Positions 8,091 through 17,847 of a stretch of 64,000 bases of DNA are shown one piece after another. The notes under the pieces were generated by a model. That model was not told where the DNA came from. It made no database searches and saw nothing but the letters and a program-made list of their open reading frames with translations. Position numbers and translations under genes: made by a program. Positions within the stretch are counted from its first letter, which is position 1; each line of letters begins with the position of its first letter. Source of the DNA: Actinomycetaceae bacterium (GTDB lineage Bacteria > Actinomycetota > Actinomycetes > Actinomycetales > Actinomycetaceae); assembly GCA_012516575.1 (NCBI GenBank), contig JAAYWS010000105.1, forward strand, positions 1-64,000. The letters are read 5' to 3'.

Positions 8091-9431
8091 ATGGACCGTC
8101 AACAAGAGCATGTTTTGCAGGTTGTAGAGCACTCGGATGTGCGCTTTATTCGCCTGTGGTTTACCGACGTGACGGGCACTCTCAAATCAGTGGGTATTGC
8201 GCCGGTCGAGCTGGAAAACGCTTTTACGAAAGGTATCGGTTTTGATGGCTCCGCCGTTGAAGGATTATCGCGGATTACCGAAGCTGATATGGTCATGCAC
8301 CCGGATGCGGCAAGCTTTCAGATTCTGCCATGGCGTGAATCTGGCGAACTCTCGGCGCGCATGTTTTGCGATATCTCCACCCCGGAAGGCGAACCAGCGC
8401 GTACTGATCCGCGCAATGTTCTACGCAGGGCGCTAGCTCATGCGGATTCCCTTGGATTTACTTTCCACGTGCATCCGGAGATTGAGTTTTATTTGTTCCG
8501 ACCGGTAGCTGATGAATACGAAGTGCCCACGCCGATTGATAACGGCTCCTATTTTGATCATGTTTCGCGTCCGATCGCGCAAGACTTCCGTTCCGAAGCA
8601 GTAAAAACCTTGGAACAAATGGGTATTAGCGTTGAATTTTCACACCATGAAGACGGGCCGGGCCAAAACGAAATTGATCTGCGGGTAACCGATGCGCTGA
8701 CGATGGCAGACCAAGTCATGAGCTGCCGGGCGGTTATTGAGAACGTGGCAATCGCCCAAGGCGTACAGGCATCATTCATGCCTAAACCCCTGATTGATCA
8801 ACCGGGCAACGGTATGCACACGCATATGTCACTGTTCGAAGGAGACACCAACGTCTTCTTTGACCCGGCCGGGGAATTCGGGCTGTCCCAGATCGCGCGG
8901 AAATTTATTGCCGGTGTTTTGCGCCATGCACGTGAAATTTCGGCAATTACCAGTCAACACGTGAACTCGTATAAACGGCTGTGGGCTGGGGATGAAGCTC
9001 CGGCATATGTGGCATGGGGAAAGAACAACCGTAGCGCGCTTGTTCGCGTTCCGGCGTTTTCCTTAAAAGACGAAGCGTGCGCCCGTATCGAGTATCGAGC
9101 GCTGGATTCGGCGGCAAACCCGTATTTAGCGTATGCGGTGCTACTTAATGCCGGTCTGGCTGGCATCGAAAACGATTACCCGGTCCCCGAATCAATTGAT
9201 ACGAACCTCGCCGCACTAACCAGCATGGAACGTAAAGTCATGGAAATTGACTCACTGCCGAAATCCTTAAATGAAGCAATCCGGGTCACCGAACAGTCGG
9301 AACTTATTGCCCACACTCTCGGTGAAGAAACATTCGAATATTTTTTGCGCAATAAGCGCCACGAATGGGAAGAGTACCGTTACCAAGTCACTCCCTATGA
9401 ACGACGCCGGTTTATGACTAATCGAGCATAG
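8091..9431 (+). CDS. glnA2: type I glutamine synthetase, GlnA2-like
   Basis: 446 residues, the length of the GSI-alpha/GlnA2 group, which makes glutamine from glutamate, ammonia and ATP. Visible motifs are GFDGSAVEGLSRI, the metal and substrate segment EFSHHEDGPGQNEID, PGNGMHTHMSL, NSYKRL and EYRALDSAANPYLAY. The segment where GSI-beta enzymes carry the adenylylated tyrosine reads NLAALTSMERK, with no tyrosine, so this enzyme is probably not controlled by GlnE although glnE follows 7 bases later. The start has GGAGG five bases upstream. Compare glnA1 at 18781. Confidence 0.92.
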   Translation: MDRQQEHVLQVVEHSDVRFIRLWFTDVTGTLKSVGIAPVELENAFTKGIGFDGSAVEGLSRITEADMVMHPDAASFQILPWRESGELSARMFCDISTPEGEPARTDPRNVLRRALAHADSLGFTFHVHPEIEFYLFRPVADEYEVPTPIDNGSYFDHVSRPIAQDFRSEAVKTLEQMGISVEFSHHEDGPGQNEIDLRVTDALTMADQVMSCRAVIENVAIAQGVQASFMPKPLIDQPGNGMHTHMSLFEGDTNVFFDPAGEFGLSQIARKFIAGVLRHAREISAITSQHVNSYKRLWAGDEAPAYVAWGKNNRSALVRVPAFSLKDEACARIEYRALDSAANPYLAYAVLLNAGLAGIENDYPVPESIDTNLAALTSMERKVMEIDSLPKSLNEAIRVTEQSELIAHTLGEETFEYFLRNKRHEWEEYRYQVTPYERRRFMTNRA

Positions 9432-9438
9432 GTAGCGC

Positions 9439-12381
9439 ATGTGTACCGACGAAGAAATCCGCCGCGAACTTCGGCGGGCTGGTTTTAGCGACACCACTCG
9501 TAGCCTGCGCGTTGTGCAGGGTGACGAATTTAGCGGGCTGGACGTAAAAACACTTATTTCGGTTTTCGCACGCGCTGCAGACCCGGACCAAGGACTACTT
9601 GGCCTTGCCCGATTAATCACGGTGGTCCACGAACAGGGGCTGACCGACGTCTATCGCCAAGCACTCGCCAATCGCAACACGCTGGAACAGCTTGTTGCCA
9701 TCCTCGGAATGTCATCAGCCCTAACTGATTTTTTAATCCGCTATCCGCATGTGCTCCTCGAAAAGCCTGCACCCCCGGAACAGATCGAATGGTCCGGGAA
9801 ATATGACACCGATACCGTTATATTGCGGCGATGGTATTGGCATAAGATCCTCCATATTGTCGCTCAAGATTTGGATGCCGGCGACTCCACCCAGCTCATG
9901 CCCGACATCGCCCGCGCTATTACCGACACGGTAGATCAGACCTTGCAACTCGCCATGGATTTAGCGTACACCTATGTACAACAGGCACTAAACGTGCGTT
10001 TTACGGTGATAGCGATGGGCAAAGCTGGCGCTCGCGAATTGAATTACATGTCTGATGTTGACCTGATTTATATCGTCGAGCCGGCCGATAATTCCGTGAG
10101 CGAAGCCGATAGTATCCGCATCGGCACGGACATCGCGACTTTTCTGTCCGCTACTTTAAGCGCGCGTGGCAACGAAATACCGCTATGGGAAATTGACACG
10201 AATCTGCGCCCGGAAGGTAAAGACGGCCCGTTGGTCCGTAGTCTCGCCTCGCATTTTTCCTACTATCGACGATGGGCGAAAAGCTGGGAATTCCAAGCGC
10301 TAATAAAAGCCCGACCAGCAGCAGGGGATATGGAGATAGGCGCGGAGTATCTGCGCGAACTATCTACGCTGGTGTGGAGTGTTGCCGGGCGGGAGAACTT
10401 TGTAGAAGACTCCCGGGCAATGCGGCAACGCGTAGAAAGCTTACTACCTGCAAAAGACGCCCCGCGGGCCTTAAAACTCGGCAAAGGCGGCCTGCGGGAC
10501 GTGGAATTCACGGTTCAATTATTACAACTGGTCCACGGCCGGACCGACCCGAATTTACGGGTGAGTTCCACGCTTAACGCTATTGCAGCGTTGAGCGCGG
10601 GCGGATATATTTCGCGTGATTCAGCGCGGGTTTTAGCCGAGCATTACCGGTTTTTACGCACATTAGAACACCGGATCCAGATCCAACGTTTCCGGCGTTC
10701 GCATCTGGTGCCAACGGCGTCGACCGAATGGAATCGACTAGCGCGTTCGCTGGGAATGCGCGGGCCGGAATGCGGAAAAGAGCTGGAGAAACGGTGGCTG
10801 CGGGTGCGCCGGGAGGTTCGTCAGCTCCATCAGGAAATCTTTTATCGGCCGCTTTTGCCTTTTACCGCGCAGCTGGAACCAGGACAAGTGGTATTGGATC
10901 CGGAAGCTGCTATGGAGCGGCTGGCAGCAATCGGTTTTAAGAATCCGAAGTCGGCGCTGGCTAATATTTCGGCATTAACGTCTGGGATTTCCCGGACTGC
11001 GGCGATTCAGCGTCACGTGTTACCAGTGATGTTGGGGTGGATGGCGAATGGCCCGGAACCCGATCAGGGGCTGGCCGCTTTCCGAACGATTTCGGAAACG
11101 ATGGGATCGACGTCGTGGTATATGCGAATGTTGCGTGACTCCCAGGTGGTTGCGGAACGTTTAGCGACCCTGATTTCCTCGTCCCGGTATATCGCGCACG
11201 CCTTGCCCGGGCTTTCTCAGGCGATTCAATGGTTAGACGACGACGCCGCACTGCAAGCTAAACCCCGGGCTGAGCTGGAGGGGGAGATTACGGCGCTGAT
11301 TTCGCGGCGCTCGGATCCGGTAGATATTGCGCTTGCCGGGCGCTATATACGACGCCGGGAGCTGTTGCGTGCCGCGTTAGCTGACGGTTTGGGATTGTTG
11401 GATCCGGAGTCGGTACGCTTAGCTATTTCGAACGCGGGAGATATTGCGGTTTCTGCGGCTTTGCAGGCCGCGATTGTGGATTATACGAATACACATGGTG
11501 AGCTTTTAAGCGATCATTGCGTTATCGCCATGGGAAGTTTTGGTGGTAACGAGCTCGGATATGCGTCGGATGCGGACCTTATGTTTGTTCATGACCCGCG
11601 CCTAGGAGCGTCCGAGGAAGCGGCGGCGCGCGAAGCGGTCGCAATCGCCCGGCAGACCATGGCGTTTTTGTCGCAAACTGCGGACGAGCCGCCCTTTCCG
11701 GCGGACGCTGACTTGCGTCCGGAAGGCAAAAATGGTCCGCTCTCACGTAGTTTGGAATCTTATCGGTCGTATTATGCGCGGTGGGTGGCTACCTGGGAGA
11801 TCCAAGCGTTGTTACGCGCCCGGGTATGTGCCGGGGATGAAAGTGTGGGGGAGCGCTTTATCGAGTTGATTGATCCTTTGCGATATCCGGAGCAGGGTAT
11901 TACGCCCGCGCAAGTGAAGGATATTCGGGCGATGAAAGCTCGAATCGAGGCCGAGCGGATGCCACGCGGAGTTGATGCGAAACGTCATCTGAAATTGGGT
12001 CGCGGTTCGCTAGCGGACGTAGAGTGGACGGTTCAACTGATTCAGCTGCGTTATGCGGGGAAGTATCCGGCTTTACGGACCACCCGTATGATGCCGGCTT
12101 TGCACGCAGCGGTAGAAGCTGGGTTGGTTGCGACTGAGGATGCGACACGTTTGCACGACGCGTGGGAACTAGCATCGAATATGCGTGACTGGAATGTGTT
12201 GGCTACGGGTCGTACCCGGGGAGTACAGATCGATGTGTTACCGCACGAGTCCCACCAGTTGTCGGTGATTGCGGCTTTGATGGGGGTAGACGATGATAAT
12301 AAGCGAGATATTGAAGAAAGATTTCTGCGTTTAGCTCGGCAATCCCGGCTAAGCGTGCAGCGGCTATTTTATGGAGAATAA
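9439..12381 (+). CDS. glnE: bifunctional glutamine synthetase adenylyltransferase/deadenylylase
   Basis: 980 residues, full length. GlnE adds AMP to, and removes it from, a tyrosine of GlnA1 to match activity to nitrogen supply. Two nucleotidyltransferase halves are present: MGKAGARELNYMSDVDLIY in the N-terminal (deadenylylase) half and MGSFGGNELGYASDADLMF in the C-terminal (adenylylase) half. Each keeps the D-x-D metal pair and is followed by a DxxLRPEGK(D/N)GPLxRS segment. The start lies 7 bases after the glnA2 stop without a clear ribosome site, suggesting translational coupling. The histidine phosphatase gene begins directly after its stop. Confidence 0.95.
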   Translation: MCTDEEIRRELRRAGFSDTTRSLRVVQGDEFSGLDVKTLISVFARAADPDQGLLGLARLITVVHEQGLTDVYRQALANRNTLEQLVAILGMSSALTDFLIRYPHVLLEKPAPPEQIEWSGKYDTDTVILRRWYWHKILHIVAQDLDAGDSTQLMPDIARAITDTVDQTLQLAMDLAYTYVQQALNVRFTVIAMGKAGARELNYMSDVDLIYIVEPADNSVSEADSIRIGTDIATFLSATLSARGNEIPLWEIDTNLRPEGKDGPLVRSLASHFSYYRRWAKSWEFQALIKARPAAGDMEIGAEYLRELSTLVWSVAGRENFVEDSRAMRQRVESLLPAKDAPRALKLGKGGLRDVEFTVQLLQLVHGRTDPNLRVSSTLNAIAALSAGGYISRDSARVLAEHYRFLRTLEHRIQIQRFRRSHLVPTASTEWNRLARSLGMRGPECGKELEKRWLRVRREVRQLHQEIFYRPLLPFTAQLEPGQVVLDPEAAMERLAAIGFKNPKSALANISALTSGISRTAAIQRHVLPVMLGWMANGPEPDQGLAAFRTISETMGSTSWYMRMLRDSQVVAERLATLISSSRYIAHALPGLSQAIQWLDDDAALQAKPRAELEGEITALISRRSDPVDIALAGRYIRRRELLRAALADGLGLLDPESVRLAISNAGDIAVSAALQAAIVDYTNTHGELLSDHCVIAMGSFGGNELGYASDADLMFVHDPRLGASEEAAAREAVAIARQTMAFLSQTADEPPFPADADLRPEGKNGPLSRSLESYRSYYARWVATWEIQALLRARVCAGDESVGERFIELIDPLRYPEQGITPAQVKDIRAMKARIEAERMPRGVDAKRHLKLGRGSLADVEWTVQLIQLRYAGKYPALRTTRMMPALHAAVEAGLVATEDATRLHDAWELASNMRDWNVLATGRTRGVQIDVLPHESHQLSVIAALMGVDDDNKRDIEERFLRLARQSRLSVQRLFYGE

Positions 12382-12981
12382 ATGCGACTGATTATGGTCC
12401 GCCACGGCGAAACGTATGCAAATCAGAAACATATTCTTGACACTGAACCGCCTGGTTCGGTTTTGACTGAAACCGGATGGACGCAGGCTAATAATGTGGT
12501 TGAAAAACTGGTGTCTTATCAGCCAGATTCGATTTGGGTGTCGAATGCTACGCGTACCGCGCAAACTGCTACGCCGCTAGCAACCCGTTTAGGAATGGAA
12601 CCACTGGTACGCGAAGGCTTGCGTGAAATTGCTGCTGGTTCGTTAGAAGGACTGGGCGATGACGCTTCCATCGGGGCTTTTATTAGCGTGGTAAAAGACT
12701 GGGTATCGGGCAAGCCGGAAACCCGGATGGGCGGGGGAGTAAACGGCTATGAAACCTTGCAACGCTTCGACAATGTGGTGGCCGAAATAGAAGCTACTGG
12801 TGCTGATAACGCGGTTGTGTTTTCCCATGGTGCGATGTTGGCTTATTGGGTGTGGATGCGCGGCCGTGGCCGAGTACCCGCCATGCGCGGAGTAAAACTC
12901 AATAACACTGATATGACGATTTTGGAGGGCTCGCTAACGCACGGATACGAGATCCGCCGCTGGGCACATGTGGTTGTTTAA
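12382..12981 (+). CDS. histidine phosphatase family protein
   Basis: 199 residues. The N-terminal MVRHGETYANQ carries the catalytic R-H-G of the phosphoglycerate-mutase-like superfamily. LREIAAGSLEGLGDD and VVFSHGAMLAYWVW supply the acid and second histidine regions. The ATG abuts the glnE stop (TAA-ATG), so it is the last gene of a glnA2-glnE operon. Substrate unknown; members range from sugar-phosphate phosphatases to mutases, and nothing here narrows this. Confidence 0.85.
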   Translation: MRLIMVRHGETYANQKHILDTEPPGSVLTETGWTQANNVVEKLVSYQPDSIWVSNATRTAQTATPLATRLGMEPLVREGLREIAAGSLEGLGDDASIGAFISVVKDWVSGKPETRMGGGVNGYETLQRFDNVVAEIEATGADNAVVFSHGAMLAYWVWMRGRGRVPAMRGVKLNNTDMTILEGSLTHGYEIRRWAHVVV

Positions 12982-13078
12982 CGAAGCCCGAGAGCTCGTC
13001 TAGAGCTATACATTGTTGTAGTCATGATGCAAAGACAAGTAGCGGAGTCCAACAACAGGTTGTTCGAGAGGATTTGAT

Positions 13079-14149
13079 ATGACGAAAACTGCCGAAGCCT
13101 TCGCAGTGTTGGCTACGTTTTTCATCATGTTAGTTGTCGGATGGATAGTGGTAGTTCCTGGTCTTAGAAGTATCTTTTTTCCTGAATGGCCAGACAGCGG
13201 AAGCCGTCCGTTGATTATCTTTGCAACGCAGGGTGGCGATAGAAACTACGATACTCATGTAATTTCCACTGTGGATGTGCATGGTGATTTGACGCTCATC
13301 GTGTACTTGGTTGAGTCGGCAGAGTCAGAACCTAATAGTTATTTTGGAGTGGATTATGAGCTTGTCATAGCTTCAAACGTCGCATTGTCAGGTTTAACTT
13401 GTAATGGGGAAGCAAAAGAATTAGAAGAGATTGATGCTACTGAGTTATCTCCGGGCCCTGCTTACGCATATACCGTTGATGAAGTTTCGAATCTAACTTC
13501 TGCCACCAATTTCAGTGTAGAAGAATCAGATGAGTCAGATGCGGTGAGCCCGTCTGTTGCGAGAGAAAATGGTGATGAGGTCGAGGACAACAATGATGAA
13601 AAGAACGCCTATTTTTATAGACACACTGGCGTTTTTGGTGTTTGGAATATTGAAGACGTCTTCTCCCGGAGAGGATTCCTAGAGAACGATCACGGTACCG
13701 TTTGGGTCGAAGAATGTCATATTCCCAGTAGTGCTATTTGGAGCTACACGGAATCTGGGGTTCCATTTTTTCTCGAGCCAAAAGCCACGCTATTTCTACC
13801 TCAGTTCAACTTAACTTCAATCAATAACACAACAGACCATCAGTCAGACCTACGCGTTACGGTAAACGTCGACCGGCCACCTAATCTAAAGATTGCCGAA
13901 GCTTTCCCTCATCCAAAACCTACCGCGACTGGCTGGACGCATTATCATACAGTTTATTGGTTTGGTAAACTTGGGGAATTCGAGAGCTTTGCGTGGACGG
14001 ATCAACCTACATGGATGCTTGTAGATCGTGAAGGAGAAAAGAAAGAAGAATTCTTTCTTCTTCTCGCTGGGGTATATCTGGGACTGATTTTTTCAGTGAT
14101 GCACTTTGCTCTGAAATCAATGCTCTATTTATTTGGGCGTTCAAAATAG
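13079..14149 (+). CDS. unknown membrane protein with large external domain
   Basis: 356 residues. A hydrophobic segment at about 9-30 and another near the C-terminus (about 323-350) flank a hydrophilic region of about 290 residues, so the middle is probably outside the cell with both ends in the cytoplasm. The middle part contains an acidic low-complexity stretch (VEESDESDAV...EVEDNNDEKN). I recognise no family. The start has AGAGG 8 bases upstream. Codon use looks more AT-rich than the gln genes beside it, suggesting acquisition. It is the first gene of the island that ends at 18501. Confidence 0.6.
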   Translation: MTKTAEAFAVLATFFIMLVVGWIVVVPGLRSIFFPEWPDSGSRPLIIFATQGGDRNYDTHVISTVDVHGDLTLIVYLVESAESEPNSYFGVDYELVIASNVALSGLTCNGEAKELEEIDATELSPGPAYAYTVDEVSNLTSATNFSVEESDESDAVSPSVARENGDEVEDNNDEKNAYFYRHTGVFGVWNIEDVFSRRGFLENDHGTVWVEECHIPSSAIWSYTESGVPFFLEPKATLFLPQFNLTSINNTTDHQSDLRVTVNVDRPPNLKIAEAFPHPKPTATGWTHYHTVYWFGKLGEFESFAWTDQPTWMLVDREGEKKEEFFLLLAGVYLGLIFSVMHFALKSMLYLFGRSK

Positions 14150-14381
14150 CTAAAAGTTTGCGCACGAAAAACAAGAAACGGAAAATTCAAGTATCCGAAA
14201 CCACTGAACAAAGTAACCAGTTTGGAATTATGGATAAAGTCAGAAGTCATAAGCACGCTCCTCGTCAGCAAAGGCGACAACTACGCGTGCTCAGGAATAG
14301 GAACCAAACATATTGAGAGTCCAAAGAATCAACAATAAAGGCTATATTGAAACGGTCTAACAACGATCAAAGGAGTTAGTA

Positions 14382-17183
14382 ATGGCACGTGCACTTTCAT
14401 TGGATGAGATTCGTCAACGGTGCACGAAGCTAGTGGCCGACTGGCGGGATGAACCGGGTGATGAACGCCAGCAAGCCCAATCTTTCATTCGGGATCTTCT
14501 TAAAGCATTCGGTATCACCGAAACCAAAGCAGCACTTTATGAAAAGCGTGCTAAGCGTACGTCTACCGGTCGGCAAGGGTATATCGATGCCTTGATTCCC
14601 GGACTTGCCGTTATTGAGATGAAGTCACGTGGACGCGATCTTGCCGTTGCCGAAGCGCAAGCGCTCGACTACATGGATGATCTAGATGATATAGAGGCAC
14701 CCACCCGAGTAATTACTTCCGATTTCGGCTGGATAAGGTTACTAGATCTTAAAGCGCCCCAAGGCGAAGACACAATCGAGTTTCCGCTCGAGGAATTGCC
14801 AGCTCATGCGGAAGACCTTGCTTTTCTTGCAGGTTTCCAAACCCGGGAATTCGGTTCTAAAGAACAAGAACGGGTTTCTATTCGGGCAGCGCAGATCATG
14901 GGTCAGCTCTATGAACAACTCGATGGGACAGGATATTCGGATCACGAAGCGTCAATCTTTCTCGTTCGTATTCTTTTTGCGCTGTATGCTGACGACTCAG
15001 GTATGTGGGAACGCGATCTTTTCCATGAATTCCTAGAAGCCCGCACGCGTGAGGACGGTACTGATCTCGGTGCCCAATTAACGATGCTTTTCCAGATCAT
15101 GAATCAACCAGAGAATAAACGGCAGTCGAATCTTGACTCGCTATTAGCCCGTTTCCCATACGTGAACGGTGGCATTTTTGGCGAGCCGATATCGATTCCG
15201 ATTTTCTCTTCGAAGATGCGCGAACTACTTCTCGACGCGTGCGCGTTTAATTGGGCGGAAATCAGCCCAGCAATTTTCGGTTCATTATTTCAATCGGTGA
15301 AGAGCGCTGAAGCACGGCGTGAATTAGGTGAGCATTACACTACCGAGACGAACATTTTGAAAACGATCGAGCCGTTGTTTTTAGACGAGCTACGCGAGAA
15401 GTTTGTGGTGCATTTTCACGACGTCGGTCAGTTAAAGAAGCTACGCGATGAGCTCGCCAAACTCCGGGTAATGGATCCGGCGTGTGGTTGTGGCAACTTC
15501 CTCGTGGTTGCCTATCGTGAGTTGCGCAGACTCGATCTGGAGATTTTGCAGCGAATTGAGAAGCTGGAAGACGAACGACGTTTGTCTGGTAAAGGCGCGG
15601 GGGATATCGCCTCATTATTTTTCGACGAGTCAGATGTTGCCGTTAGACTGTCACATTTTGCGGGCATTGAGATTGAGGAATGGCCAGCACGCATCGCTCA
15701 AACAGCACTTTATTTAGTAGACCACCAAGCTAACCAGCAGATTGCGTTGACCTTAGGACGGCCACCTAAATCATTACCGCTTGACAAAGTGGAGTGCATC
15801 CACGTTGGAAATGCGTTGCGGATGGATTGGCAGAGTGTCATTCCAGCTTCGCCGGATGTCATTGTGCTCGGAAATCCGCCCTTCATCGGTCAATACGGGA
15901 AAACGGCTGAGCAAACTGAAGATATGAAGCTGGTGTGGGGAGACGATTACAACGGATACCTCGATTATGTGACTGGGTGGTATAAGAAGGCGTCTGATTA
16001 CTTTAGTTACGTACAGAGTGGGCCGCAGTTTGCTTTCGTATCTACGAACTCGATCTCTCAAGGCCAGCCGGTTCCAGACTTGTTTGGTCCGTTATTTGGT
16101 GCAGGCTGGAGGATCAAATTTGCTCATCAAACCTTTGCATGGACTAGTGAAGCGCCCGGCGCGGCTGCAGTGCATTGTGTGATTATTGGGTTTGATAAGC
16201 GAGGTAAAAGGACTCCGACGCTCTACACATATCCTGATACTAAGGGTGAACCTGTTGCTGTTCCCGCAAAGAACATCAACGGTTACTTAATAGATGCACC
16301 GAACATATTCGTAACCAAACGGTCTAAGCCGCTTTCCGAAACAGTACCCCCAGTTCGTAAAGGGTCTCAGCCAACAGATGGGGGAAATCTTATCGTTGAG
16401 CCCGATGAATATGCGGAGGTATCAGCAGATCCTGTCGCAGCGAAATACTTACGAAAGTTTGTTGGAGCACGTGAGCTCCTTCATGCTGAGAGTAGGTGGT
16501 GTCTGTGGATGGAGGATCTTGATCCTGCAGATCTAGCTAAATCTTCGTTGCTGAAGAGGCGAATTGATGCCGTTCGAGAGATGCGGCTAGAGAGTAAAAA
16601 GAAAGCTACGCGCGACCTTGCAGATACCCCGTACTTGTTTGCTGAGAGACGACAACCTAACGTCCCTTATCTTTGTATTCCATCGGTTGTCTCGGAAACT
16701 CGATTATTCTTTACCGCTGATCGGATGCCCGAAACTACGATTACATCAAACCTTGCATTCACGGCTGCTGATGAGGATGGTTTTCTTTTCGGGATCATTT
16801 CCTCATCCATGTTCATCACATGGCAACGTGCTGTTGGTGGGCGCCTCAAATCTGATTTACGTTTCTCTAACACGATTGTGTGGAATAATCTGCCACTGCC
16901 AGAAGTTAGCGACAAGCTTCGGGCGGAGATTATTAAAGCCGGGCAAGGTGTACTCGATGCGCGTGCATTGCATCCAGAAAGATCCCTAGCTGACCACTAT
17001 AACCCGCTCGCGATGGCCCGGGAACTTCTCAAAGCGCATCGCGCCTTAGATCGCGTCGTCGATAAAGCATTCGGTGCGCGCCAGCCACTTGAAACAAACG
17101 AACAACGGCTGGAACTTCTATTTAAGAGCTACTTAAAAATGACCGAATCTGATGCACTCGTAAAAACGAAACGCCGACGGTAA
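14382..17183 (+). CDS. MmeI-like single-chain type IIL restriction-modification enzyme
   Basis: 933 residues, close to MmeI. The N-terminal nuclease domain shows the D-X9-E-X-K pattern: D69, E79, K81 (YIDALIPGLAVIEMKSRG). A helical spacer is followed by the N6-adenine methyltransferase core with motif I DPACGCGNF (D365) and catalytic NPPF (498-501). The C-terminal part would hold the target-recognition domain. Family knowledge: such enzymes cut about 20 bases from their site and protect the host by methylating one strand with the same polypeptide. The reading frame is intact. An AGGAGTT ribosome site precedes the ATG. No separate methylase or endonuclease gene lies beside it, as expected for this class. 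The recognition site cannot be read from sequence. Confidence 0.88.
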   Translation: MARALSLDEIRQRCTKLVADWRDEPGDERQQAQSFIRDLLKAFGITETKAALYEKRAKRTSTGRQGYIDALIPGLAVIEMKSRGRDLAVAEAQALDYMDDLDDIEAPTRVITSDFGWIRLLDLKAPQGEDTIEFPLEELPAHAEDLAFLAGFQTREFGSKEQERVSIRAAQIMGQLYEQLDGTGYSDHEASIFLVRILFALYADDSGMWERDLFHEFLEARTREDGTDLGAQLTMLFQIMNQPENKRQSNLDSLLARFPYVNGGIFGEPISIPIFSSKMRELLLDACAFNWAEISPAIFGSLFQSVKSAEARRELGEHYTTETNILKTIEPLFLDELREKFVVHFHDVGQLKKLRDELAKLRVMDPACGCGNFLVVAYRELRRLDLEILQRIEKLEDERRLSGKGAGDIASLFFDESDVAVRLSHFAGIEIEEWPARIAQTALYLVDHQANQQIALTLGRPPKSLPLDKVECIHVGNALRMDWQSVIPASPDVIVLGNPPFIGQYGKTAEQTEDMKLVWGDDYNGYLDYVTGWYKKASDYFSYVQSGPQFAFVSTNSISQGQPVPDLFGPLFGAGWRIKFAHQTFAWTSEAPGAAAVHCVIIGFDKRGKRTPTLYTYPDTKGEPVAVPAKNINGYLIDAPNIFVTKRSKPLSETVPPVRKGSQPTDGGNLIVEPDEYAEVSADPVAAKYLRKFVGARELLHAESRWCLWMEDLDPADLAKSSLLKRRIDAVREMRLESKKKATRDLADTPYLFAERRQPNVPYLCIPSVVSETRLFFTADRMPETTITSNLAFTAADEDGFLFGIISSSMFITWQRAVGGRLKSDLRFSNTIVWNNLPLPEVSDKLRAEIIKAGQGVLDARALHPERSLADHYNPLAMARELLKAHRALDRVVDKAFGARQPLETNEQRLELLFKSYLKMTESDALVKTKRRR

Positions 17184-17238
17184 AACACAACGAATAATCC
17201 GATGCACGTGCTGTGAGGAGAAGGACTGGAGGAAATAA

Positions 17239-17808
17239 GTGTTTACACCTATTCACCGAGCGCTCGGAGCGGAACCCAGTGAGGTAAATAAGGAACTACT
17301 TAAGAAAGCAGTCGAACAATCTGTTCGAGAGTCTTCTGATCTAGATTGGAAAAAGAGTTTCTACCATTCCAGTAAGCAGGGATGGATGGATGAAGCCGCG
17401 AAAGATCTTGCCGCGATGGCGAACAGTGGTGGCGGATGGATCGTCTTCGGAGTGCAAGAAGATCAGTATTCGGAAAGTGCCGCAGAGATTACGCCGATTC
17501 GATGGAGCAAGGTAGAACAGCAAAAATTATTACAAGTTTCCTATGCGCGCGTGAGTCCAGGTCTTGTAGGAATAGAGTTTACCGAAGTGGAATTTGAGGA
17601 AGGCTCCGTTGTACTAGTACGAGTTCCAGACTCGCCAGATGCGCCCCATTTTGCACGGAAGGGCGACAACGCTTTTACAGCTCCACGACGCAATGGGCCA
17701 CACACTGTGTACATGAGTGAGCGAGAAATTGAACGAGGTTTCAGGGAGCGCTTCCAAAAACGTGACTTTCGTGAAGAACATATCCAAGAGCATTTGCAAC
17801 ATGCGTAG
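17239..17808 (+). CDS. AlbA_2 (Schlafen-type) domain protein, N-terminal part
   Basis: 189 residues. SSDLDWKKSFY, then KDLAAMANSGGGWIVFGV, match the AlbA_2 (divergent AAA-4/Schlafen) domain found in DNA-binding and defence-associated proteins. GGAGG lies 6 bases before the GTG start. The frame ends at TAG (17806-17808), but the same frame stays open beyond it to 18501 with no further stop, so this is probably the first part of a protein of about 420 residues interrupted by an amber codon. It follows the restriction-modification gene by 55 bases and may share its transcript. Confidence 0.7.
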   Translation: MFTPIHRALGAEPSEVNKELLKKAVEQSVRESSDLDWKKSFYHSSKQGWMDEAAKDLAAMANSGGGWIVFGVQEDQYSESAAEITPIRWSKVEQQKLLQVSYARVSPGLVGIEFTEVEFEEGSVVLVRVPDSPDAPHFARKGDNAFTAPRRNGPHTVYMSEREIERGFRERFQKRDFREEHIQEHLQHA

Positions 17809-17847
17809 CTAGCTATCAACCCAGAAAACGGGCTTTGCTTAAGCATC

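Noticed and set aside
14150..14381. Possible small RNA or terminator between the island genes
   Set aside because: Only a 7-base AGCACGC/GCGTGCT inverted pair with a long loop was found; too weak to annotate.
17806..17811. Programmed amber read-through at TAG-CTA
   Set aside because: The stop context alone is not evidence of read-through in bacteria; a nonsense mutation is the simpler reading, so this is kept only as an alternative.
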